A stretch of DNA of 51,718 nt. Origin: Solirubrobacteraceae bacterium. GTDB taxonomy: Bacteria; Actinomycetota; Thermoleophilia; Solirubrobacterales; Solirubrobacteraceae. The notes under the pieces were generated by a model. That model had not been told where the DNA came from and searched no databases. It saw only the letters and a program-made list of their open reading frames with translations. Within the stretch, counting starts at the first letter, position 1. Each line of letters opens with the position of its first letter. The position numbers were made by a program, and so were the translations under genes. Below are positions 24,967-33,145 of this stretch, one piece after another. The stretch lies in assembly GCA_031177685.1 (NCBI GenBank), contig JAPSGI010000019.1:1-51718 (forward strand), given 5' to 3'.

Positions 24967-25905
24967 TCAGGGGCGGTTGCGGGCCAGCACGGCGACCGTC
25001 CCGCCGCGGCGTGCGAGCCCGGCGGCGAGCTCGAGGAGGGCCGCGAGCGGGAAGAGGGGCAGCAGGAGGATCGACGTCGCGAGGTCGCGGGCGTCGAGCG
25101 GCGCCTCGCGCTTGAGGAAGGCGAAGAGGTAGGACGGGCGGCGCGTGACGCGGTTGACCAGCGACTGCCACATCCCGAACGGGTTGTGCTCGGCCAGGAC
25201 GTGATGCGTGCGCACCGGCTCGAGGCCGTGGCGGCGCAGCAGCGCGTGCAGCCCCGCGACGGTGAAGTGCGTGCGGTGGCGCGGGACGTCGAGGTGGTAC
25301 CAGCGCTCGCCGCCCAGGCGCGCCTGCAGCGAGCCGAGGTTGGGGACGCCTACGAGCAGCGCCCCGCCCGGGCGCAGCCACGCGGCGAACGACGCGACCG
25401 CGGCGTCGGGATCGATCACGTGCTCGAGCACGTGCCACGCGGTGACCGCGTCGACGGACCCGGCCACGACGCCGGCGTCCTCGACGCCGGCGACCGACAG
25501 CCGCACGCCGTATCCGGACGCCGCGGCCGCCCGCGCCGGATCGGGCTCGAACCCCTCCGCCGCGTACCCCGCGGCACGAGCGGAGGCCACGAACCGCCCC
25601 CGACCGGCCCCCGCATCGACCAGCCGGGCGGGTGGCGGAACCACGCGCCGCAGCATCCGCAGCCGCCGCCGATCGAAGGCCGCAAGAACCGGCGCCGCCA
25701 GCCGCGCGCCGCGAGGGGACGGCGAGGCGGCCCCGGACTCCTCCCCTGACGGCAATGCCGTTGCGGGCGCCAGCGTCACCGCAGTCCCACAGTCGACGCA
25801 GCGGGCGAGTTCCGCACGCCAGGGCCTCAAGGCGCCGCCGCAGGCCGGGCAGGCGGTGGGCGGGCTCAGACCGCGGCTTCCCGGGCGGGCGCCGGCGCCT
25901 CCCAC
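24967..25905 (-). CDS. Class I SAM-dependent methyltransferase with N-terminal zinc ribbon and C-terminal membrane segment
   Basis: From GTG 25905 the protein has 312 residues. An N-terminal zinc ribbon (C19-x2-C22, then C36-x2-C39) is followed by a Methyltransf_23-type domain with motif I LVDAGAGRGRF, WHVLEHVIDPD and WLRPGGALLVGVPN. A hydrophobic helix (SILLLPLFPLAALLELAAGL) near the C terminus suggests membrane association. Such proteins often act on polyprenol-linked or cell-envelope sugars; the substrate is unknown. The start is uncertain: GTG 25905 lies 40 bp inside the reductase gene, whereas a CTG at 25869 would make a neat CTGA overlap with its stop and begin just before the zinc ribbon. 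No ATG is available upstream of the ribbon. Confidence 0.82.
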   Translation of the reverse strand: MGGAGARPGSRGLSPPTACPACGGALRPWRAELARCVDCGTAVTLAPATALPSGEESGAASPSPRGARLAAPVLAAFDRRRLRMLRRVVPPPARLVDAGAGRGRFVASARAAGYAAEGFEPDPARAAAASGYGVRLSVAGVEDAGVVAGSVDAVTAWHVLEHVIDPDAAVASFAAWLRPGGALLVGVPNLGSLQARLGGERWYHLDVPRHRTHFTVAGLHALLRRHGLEPVRTHHVLAEHNPFGMWQSLVNRVTRRPSYLFAFLKREAPLDARDLATSILLLPLFPLAALLELAAGLARRGGTVAVLARNRP

Positions 25906-26990
25906 GCGACGCCGTGGCCGCCCAGGTGGTCGAGGAACTCCGCCGGGTCGAACGCCGACGCCGGGCTGTGCGCGCCGACCTCCGCGAAGTGCCCCGCCGC
26001 GAGCAGCGACGCGGTGTGCACGGCCGTGACGGCGGTCAGCCCGTACACGTCGGAGCCGCGCGCGAGTGCCCGCGCCGTGCGGCCGTCCTCGCCTCGCGCC
26101 AGCGCGGCCACCGTGAAGCGGGCCGCCCCGCGCGCCGCCTCCGGCGGCCCCTCGGGCAGGCGGTCGATCGCCACGTCGACCAGCGCCTTGAGCGGCGAGT
26201 GCAGCGCCAGCGCCGCGGCGGGCATCGCCAGCGCCACCAGCGCGCCGGGCAGCGGCACCGGCGCCAGGCCCGCCAGTGCGATGAGCGACTTCACGGCTCG
26301 CGTACGCGTATGGCGCGGCACCGTCAGGACCTCGCCCGAGGGATAGGCCACCATCTCCTGGCTTCCGACCGGCACGGGAAACGCGAAGCGCGCCCGGCGC
26401 GGCACCCGCGGCGCCCGGCGCAGCTCGCCGTCGCGGTACTCCAGACCGCCCGCCCGGGCCATCTCGAGCCCCGAGTGCAGCGTCCCGCGGGTCGCGCCGA
26501 ACCCCGCGACGTAGTACGCGAGCACGAGCTCGGACAGCGGCTCGACCTCGCGTCCGGCCAGGCGCGCCAGCAGGTCCCCCGGCACGTAGTCGAAGCCCGC
26601 CGCGGGAATCAGGACCACCTCGGCGGCGCGCGCCGCGTCGTCGAACTCCTCGTACACGCGCCGCATGTGGGTCTGCTCGCCCGTCGTGTCGACGTAGTGC
26701 GTCCCCGTCTCCACCGCGGCCCGCACGACGGGCTCGCCCAGCTGCGTGAAGGGCCCCGCGCAGTTCACCACCGCGGCGCAGTCCCCGAAGGCGTGGCGCA
26801 GCGCGTCGCGATCCTCCAGCGACGCGGGGCGCACCTCGGAGAACCCCGTCTCCTCGGCGAGGGCGTGCAGCTTCGACGGGCTGCGACCGCACAGGACCGC
26901 GTCGGCGCCCCGCCGGGCAAGCTCCGCCACCACGAGCCGGCCGGTGTAGCCGGTCGCCCCGTACACCGCGATCGGCTCGGACCCGGTCAC
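25866..26990 (-). CDS. Saccharopine dehydrogenase-like NAD(P)-binding reductase
   Basis: This 374-residue protein has the N-terminal Rossmann motif IAVYGATGYTGRLV and the following VLCGRSPSKL, then VVNCAGPFTQLGEPVV and GTHYVDTTGEQ. These are all typical of the saccharopine-dehydrogenase-like family, which in actinobacteria includes trans-acting enoyl reductases of lipid synthesis. A moderately hydrophobic stretch (LIALAGLAPVPLPGALVALAMPAAALAL) sits in the C-terminal half, as in those enzymes. GTG 26990 is chosen because it overlaps the CBS gene's TGA (GTGA) and gives the correct N terminus; the longer reading upstream is shadow. It sits between the CBS gene and the methyltransferase gene in one coupled operon. 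Confidence 0.88.
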   Translation of the reverse strand: MTGSEPIAVYGATGYTGRLVVAELARRGADAVLCGRSPSKLHALAEETGFSEVRPASLEDRDALRHAFGDCAAVVNCAGPFTQLGEPVVRAAVETGTHYVDTTGEQTHMRRVYEEFDDAARAAEVVLIPAAGFDYVPGDLLARLAGREVEPLSELVLAYYVAGFGATRGTLHSGLEMARAGGLEYRDGELRRAPRVPRRARFAFPVPVGSQEMVAYPSGEVLTVPRHTRTRAVKSLIALAGLAPVPLPGALVALAMPAAALALHSPLKALVDVAIDRLPEGPPEAARGAARFTVAALARGEDGRTARALARGSDVYGLTAVTAVHTASLLAAGHFAEVGAHSPASAFDPAEFLDHLGGHGVAWEAPAPAREAAV

Positions 26991-27436
26991 CCGCCGCGGT
27001 TGTGGAAGTAGAAGTCCGGATGCGCGGCGCGCGCGATGTCCGTGGTCACCTCGTGCGTGAGGTTGACGTCGCCCGTGCGGACGACCAGGTCGTCGAGCGT
27101 CACGATCCCGGTCAGGCGCTCGCCGTCCAGCACCGGCAGCCGGCGGATGCGGTGCGCGACCATCAGCTCGCCCGCCGCCTCCACGGTCATCTCCGCGTCG
27201 CCCGTGACGACCGGCGAGGAGGCGTGGTCGATCGCGTGGTCGCCCGGGTCGCGCCCGTCCGCGACAACGCCCACCGCCAGGTCGCGATCGGTCACGATCC
27301 CGGTCGCCGCCCCCGCGTCGTCGAGCAGCACGACCGAGCCGACGTTGCGCTCGCGCATCAGCTCGGCCACCTCGCGGACCGGCGCGGCCGCGGGCGCCGT
27401 GACCACCGACTCGGTCATCACGTCGCGGATGAGCAC
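26987..27436 (-). CDS. Tandem CBS-domain protein
   Basis: This 149-residue stand-alone protein consists of two CBS motifs. The first (VLIRDVMTESVVTAPAAAPV ... GIVTDRDLAV) covers about residues 1-60, and the second (MTVEAAGELMVAHRIRRLPVLDG ... GIVTLDDLVV) about residues 70-130. CBS pairs bind adenine nucleotides such as AMP, ATP or SAM and act as regulatory modules. The short C-terminal tail (DIARAAHPDFYFHNRGG) is unassigned. The start is GTG 27436. The stop overlaps the downstream reductase start. It is divergent from the small gene at 27482, with 45 bp between. Confidence 0.9.
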   Translation of the reverse strand: MLIRDVMTESVVTAPAAAPVREVAELMRERNVGSVVLLDDAGAATGIVTDRDLAVGVVADGRDPGDHAIDHASSPVVTGDAEMTVEAAGELMVAHRIRRLPVLDGERLTGIVTLDDLVVRTGDVNLTHEVTTDIARAAHPDFYFHNRGG

Positions 27437-27481
27437 GCGCCGAGCATATCGCCGCCGGATGGCTAGAGTCCGGCGTTCGCG

Positions 27482-27664
27482 ATGGCCGCGTTGACCCCAA
27501 CCCAGATGGCCTGGCGCGGGCGCATCGAGACGGCGCTCGGCCTCGCCGCCCCGGCGCTCGACCTCCTCCTGGCCGCGGGCGACCGGCTCGCCCGCCTGCT
27601 GGAGCCCGACGACGCGTGGGACCCGCCCGTGCGCCCGCCGCGTCACCGGCTCGAGAGGGAGTGA
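27482..27664 (+). CDS. Small protein of unknown function (60 aa)
   Basis: This 60-residue protein starts at ATG 27482: MAALTPTQMAWRGRIETALG, then a hydrophobic amphipathic helix (AAPALDLLLAAGDRLARLL) and a Pro/Arg tail. I recognise no family. Support for it being real comes from its TGA overlapping the GTG of the following membrane-protein gene in a GTGA, the same coupling used throughout the window, and from its placement in an otherwise unexplained 220-bp gap. It could be a short accessory subunit or a translational leader of the membrane protein. Confidence 0.55.
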   Translation: MAALTPTQMAWRGRIETALGLAAPALDLLLAAGDRLARLLEPDDAWDPPVRPPRHRLERE

Positions 27665-28521
27665 GCGCGCTGTCCGGGCGCGAGGAGCAGCTGGACTGGG
27701 AGCGCCGCCGCGCGCCGCTCGCGGCGGCCGGGGCGATCGCCGGCGCGCTCCTCCCCATGGGCGGCGCCCTGGTGGGAGCCCAGACCCTCACCGACCAGCC
27801 CAAGGACTCGGCCAGCCGGCTTCTGTACTTCCACGAGCACGCGAGCGACCTCGTCGTCTACGCGATCCTGCTCGCGCTCGGCGCGCTGGCGATCCTCGCG
27901 CCGATGGCCTACCTGTACCGCGCGACGCGCTTCCGCCGGCCTGCGCTGCCGAAGATCGCGCTGATCGTCCTGATCCTCGGCGGCGTCCTGCTGGCGATCG
28001 TGCAGGTGGGCTCCCAGGTCGTCCTCACGGATCGCGCCGGCGACTTCGCACGCACCGGCGACCAGACCTACGAGGAGGCCAAGCGCGTGTTCGACCTGCC
28101 CGGGCTGCGCACGCTCGCGGTGGGCGGGCTGATCGCGCAGCTGTCGCTGGGCTTCGCCTTCGTGATGATCTCGCTCAACGCGATGCGCGCCGGGCTGCTC
28201 ACCCGCTTCATGGGCTACCTGGGGATCATCGTCGGGGTCCTCTTCGTGCTGCCGCTCGCGCCCGGGCCGCCGGTCGTGCAGTCGTTCTGGCTCGGCGCGC
28301 TGGCGGTCCTGCTGCTCGGCCGCTGGCCCAGCGGCGTGCCGCCCGCGTGGCGCGAGGGCCGCGAGGTCCCATGGCCCACCCGCCAGGAGCTGATCGAGCG
28401 CGCGCAGCGCGAGGGCCGCGGCCCCGCCTCCGAGCCCGAACCGGCGACCGCCGGCGCCGCGCCGGCGCCCCGCACACGCGCCGCCAGCTCGAAGAAGCGC
28501 ACGCGCAAGAAGCGGCGCTGA
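27661..28521 (+). CDS. Multi-pass membrane protein of unknown function
   Basis: This 286-residue protein starts at GTG 27661. It has about six hydrophobic segments: AAAGAIAGALLPMGGALVGA, VVYAILLALGALAILAPMAYL, IALIVLILGGVLLAIVQV, a segment around AVGGLIAQLSLGFAFVMISL, FMGYLGIIVGVLFVLPLA and FWLGALAVLLLG. A charged cytosolic tail follows (AWREGREVPWPTRQELIERAQ) and ends in a strongly basic Lys/Arg stretch (SSKKRTRKKRR), probably an RNA- or lipid-headgroup-binding tail. The family is not recognised with confidence; the layout resembles uncharacterised DUF4386-like actinobacterial proteins. It is co-translated with the 60-residue gene upstream. Confidence 0.78.
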   Translation: MSALSGREEQLDWERRRAPLAAAGAIAGALLPMGGALVGAQTLTDQPKDSASRLLYFHEHASDLVVYAILLALGALAILAPMAYLYRATRFRRPALPKIALIVLILGGVLLAIVQVGSQVVLTDRAGDFARTGDQTYEEAKRVFDLPGLRTLAVGGLIAQLSLGFAFVMISLNAMRAGLLTRFMGYLGIIVGVLFVLPLAPGPPVVQSFWLGALAVLLLGRWPSGVPPAWREGREVPWPTRQELIERAQREGRGPASEPEPATAGAAPAPRTRAASSKKRTRKKRR

Positions 28522-28552
28522 GGCTCGCGCGGCCGCGCGATAGGCTCCGGCC

Positions 28553-30529
<1,977 letters not shown>

Positions 30530-30567
30530 TTCGACCAGCGCGGCGGCGCCCTCCTAACGTATGGCGC

Positions 30568-31809
30568 GTGCTCGACCTGCACGCCCACCTGCCGATGTAC
30601 CTCCGGGTTCCCGGACGGCGCGCGGCGGCGCGGCAGTTCATGGTCGACCGCGCGGGGCGCTCGAGCGGGAACTACCTGCGCGACGGCACGCCGCGCGTCA
30701 CCGTGCCGGCGCTGCGCCAGGGTGGGGTGGGGACGGCGTTCTCGGTCCTCTACTCGCCCTTCGACGAGCTGGCGCCGGGGCGCCGCGACGTGCCGCGCCT
30801 ACGTCAACTCCCGCGCGTGCTGGCGACCGTCCGGCGGCAGGGGACGGTCCCGACGCTGGACGGCGCGATGTCGCTCGCGCTGTCGGTGCTCGTCGCCGAC
30901 CGTCCCTCGAACCCGGGGGCGTTCGGACGCCTGCTGGCGCAGCTGGACGCGGTCGAGCGCCACGTAGAGCGCGACCACGCGGGCGAGGCCGCCTTCGCCC
31001 GCTCGCCGGAGGAGCTCGACGAGCTCGAGGGGACCGGGCGGCTTGCGCTCGTGCACGCCGTCGAGGGGGGCTTCCACCTGCCGGCGCGCCCGGAAGCGGC
31101 CGCCGCGGCCGTGGGAGAGCTGGCGCGCCGGGGCGTCGCGTACCTGACGGTCGCGCACCTCTTCCACCGCCAGGTCGCGACGGTCGCCCCGGCGATCCCC
31201 TACCTGCCCGACGAGGTGTTCCACGCGCTGTTCCCCCAGCCGGCGGAGGGACTGAGCCCGACGGGCCGCGCGATCGTGCAGGCGGCGGTGCGCCACGGCG
31301 TGCTGGTCGACGTCTCGCACATGAGCGACGCCTCGCTGCGCGAGACGTTCGAGCTGCTGGACCGGCTGGACCCCGATCGCGAGGTGCCAGTGCTGGCCTC
31401 GCACGTCGGCTTCCGGTTCGGGACGCAGGCCTACAACCTGCCGGACTGGGCGATCCGCGAGATCGCGGGCCGCGGGGGCGTCGTGGGCCTGATCGCGGCG
31501 ACGCATCAGCTCGCGGACGCCGCGCCGGAGCCGGGCTCCTTCGACGAGGGCATGGAGCTCCTGTTCCGCCACGTCGACGCGATCGCTGACGTGGCCGGGG
31601 GGCACGAGCACACCGCGATCGGCACCGACCTCGGCGGGTTCATCGAGCCGCTTCCCGGCCTGGACGACGTGGGCTGCCTGACCCCCGTGACCGCCGCGCT
31701 GGAGCGCCGCTACGGGCCGGACGACGGCGGGCGCATCGCCTCCGGCAACGCGCGGCGGCTGCTGGCCGAGCACTGGGGCCGCCGGCCCGCCGTTTCGCCG
31801 CGCGCCTGA
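30568..31809 (+). CDS. M19 (renal/membrane dipeptidase) family metallopeptidase
   Basis: This 413-residue amidohydrolase-fold dipeptidase starts at GTG 30568, directly before the metal site DLHAHLP (H5, H7). The family usually has H-x-D here, so His replaces the second Asp. Further metal/catalytic residues are the bridging Glu in HAVEGG, the His in VDVSHMSD, the His in ASHVGFR and the Asp in IGTDLGG. No signal peptide is seen, so a cytosolic role in dipeptide or D-amino-acid peptide breakdown is expected. No alternative upstream start exists in frame before shadow sequence. It is 38 bp downstream of acsA and 17 bp upstream of a small gene. Confidence 0.88.
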   Translation: MLDLHAHLPMYLRVPGRRAAARQFMVDRAGRSSGNYLRDGTPRVTVPALRQGGVGTAFSVLYSPFDELAPGRRDVPRLRQLPRVLATVRRQGTVPTLDGAMSLALSVLVADRPSNPGAFGRLLAQLDAVERHVERDHAGEAAFARSPEELDELEGTGRLALVHAVEGGFHLPARPEAAAAAVGELARRGVAYLTVAHLFHRQVATVAPAIPYLPDEVFHALFPQPAEGLSPTGRAIVQAAVRHGVLVDVSHMSDASLRETFELLDRLDPDREVPVLASHVGFRFGTQAYNLPDWAIREIAGRGGVVGLIAATHQLADAAPEPGSFDEGMELLFRHVDAIADVAGGHEHTAIGTDLGGFIEPLPGLDDVGCLTPVTAALERRYGPDDGGRIASGNARRLLAEHWGRRPAVSPRA

Positions 31810-31826
31810 CCGGGCACGCGACACCC

Positions 31827-32054
31827 ATGACCGAACGCAGCGAACAGCTGGACCGCCTCCGCGACGCGGTGGACCGCAAGTCGGCCGAGGCGCGGGAGCG
31901 CTCGCGCGCCGGGGTCGAGCATCCGCCGGCCGGCGACGACCTGTCGCCGGAGAGCCAGAACCTGACCGGCACCGACCGCACGCAGGACGCGTCGTCGGTG
32001 CGCGACAAGAACGCCGGCAAGGGCAAGAAGACCGCCGACAAGTGGAATCAGTAG
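31827..32054 (+). CDS. Small hydrophilic, probably disordered protein
   Basis: This 75-residue protein starts at ATG 31827. A charged helix (SEQLDRLRDAVDRKSAEAR) is followed by a Pro/Gly/Asp-rich, Lys-rich tail (KNAGKGKKTADKWNQ) with no hydrophobic or Cys residues. I do not recognise the family; short hydrophilic proteins of this kind in actinobacteria are sometimes stress- or desiccation-associated, but that is not shown here. It follows the dipeptidase gene by 17 bp and could be co-transcribed. Its stop is eight bases from the stop of the convergent secreted-protein gene. Confidence 0.65.
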   Translation: MTERSEQLDRLRDAVDRKSAEARERSRAGVEHPPAGDDLSPESQNLTGTDRTQDASSVRDKNAGKGKKTADKWNQ

Positions 32055-32061
32055 GCGGGCG

Positions 32062-32964
32062 TCAGCCGCCGCGGATCCGACCGGTGTAGACCGCCTCGAA
32101 GGCGCTGCCGGGGACGGTCTTGAGCTGGTCGAGGTCGTCGTCGTCCCAGCGGCGGTCCGCCGCGCCCGTGACGTACCAGCTCGACCCGTTGTCCGCGACG
32201 AACATCCCGTAGCGCTTCAGCGCCCGCAGGATCACGAGCGACTGCCCGCGGAAGCGCGCCAGCGGGTAGTCGCGCCTGAGGCGCAGGCGCAGGCCCATCG
32301 GCGGAAGATCGGGATCGCGGCTGCTCGAGGCGAAGTGCCGCGCGGGGTGGACATAGCCGCGCTGGCTTCGCTGCACCGTGAAGCGCAGCGCATGGCGGAT
32401 CGCACCGCGGCGCACCTCGTCGTAGCGGGCCAGGCCGGGGAGGATCGGCAGCCCGGCCGCGTCGGCGGAGGTGTGGCCGGCGGGGCGCAGCCGGTTGGAG
32501 CGCAGGTCGAAGACCGATCCCTGCGCCGCCGCCCAGCCCGCGCCGGAGCGGCGGGCGTCGAAGAGCTCGTAGAGGCGGCACGTGCCGCGCTGCAGCGCGA
32601 GGACGTGGCGGTCCGAGCCGCGCTCGACCGGCGCGTTCAGGGGGACGGGGTACGGGCCGGGGTCCGACTCGTCGGGGTAGTCGGTGATGCGGATGGGGAC
32701 TCGTCTTTGGTTCTTCGGCACGACCCTGAAGGGAATTCCGTAGGCGCCGTTCCCGCCGAAGTCCGCGTGCAGGAACCTGGCCCCGGCGCTGATGCTGCGG
32801 ACGTAGGCGTCCGAACGGGGGTGGACGGGGGCCCGCGAGACGTCGCGGTTCCAAGGGTTGGTGGCGGGGAAGACGGGGCAGCCGCCGAGCGTGGGCGGGG
32901 CCGCTTTGGCCGCCGGGGCCCCGACGCTTACGGCGGCGATCAGGAGCGTGAGGACGGGCAGCAC
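32062..32964 (-). CDS. Secreted protein of unknown function (NPWNRD-type)
   Basis: This 300-residue protein has GTG start 32964 and a signal peptide (about residues 1-22, LPVLTLLIAAVSVGAPAAKA). The mature protein begins with GGCPVFPATNPWNRDVS and contains further conserved-looking blocks: IPIRITDYPDESDPGPYPVP-like (VPIRITDYPDESDPGPYPVP), QRGTCRLYELF, PAGHTSADAAGLPILPG and a C-terminal YGMFVADNGSSWYVTG. Two Cys residues (GGC and GTC) could pair. The SADAAGLPILPGL/H-rich centre looks enzymatic, but I can name no family. The longer upstream reading lacks a signal and overlaps an inverted-repeat region, so the internal GTG is preferred. Confidence 0.78.
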   Translation of the reverse strand: MLPVLTLLIAAVSVGAPAAKAAPPTLGGCPVFPATNPWNRDVSRAPVHPRSDAYVRSISAGARFLHADFGGNGAYGIPFRVVPKNQRRVPIRITDYPDESDPGPYPVPLNAPVERGSDRHVLALQRGTCRLYELFDARRSGAGWAAAQGSVFDLRSNRLRPAGHTSADAAGLPILPGLARYDEVRRGAIRHALRFTVQRSQRGYVHPARHFASSSRDPDLPPMGLRLRLRRDYPLARFRGQSLVILRALKRYGMFVADNGSSWYVTGAADRRWDDDDLDQLKTVPGSAFEAVYTGRIRGG

Positions 32965-33145
32965 GGATCGAGCGTACCCGCGCCCCGGCGCGGCGCGGCC
33001 ATCGCTGGCCGAATCTACGACCGCCCCGAACTTGCGTGCGGTTGAGCCGCTATAGGCGGCCGAACGGCACCAAAGTTCGGGGCCGCCGACACGCAAACGC
33101 TACGGAGGCGCGCCGCCCGGCCGATCCAACCCCTGACCGGCCGCC
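32965..33145. other. 181-bp intergenic region with nested inverted repeats
   Basis: This gap separates the thyX-type stop from the secreted-protein start, both on the minus strand. It holds the inverted repeats annotated separately. It presumably carries the thyX terminator and the promoter of the secreted-protein gene. I see no ORF, tRNA or other RNA gene that I can identify in it. Confidence 0.6.
33023..33083. repeat. Perfect 11-bp inverted repeat with inner 5-bp hairpin
   Basis: gccccgaactt (33023-33033) is exactly reverse-complementary to aagttcggggc (33073-33083). Between them gccgc (33046-33050) and gcggc (33056-33060) form a second hairpin with loop tatag. A further inverted pair, ttgcgtg (33032-33038) and cacgcaa (33090-33096), overlaps the outer arm and could form only if the first does not. 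It could be a thyX terminator without a U-tract, a protein-binding palindrome, or an alternative-fold RNA switch. Confidence 0.6.
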
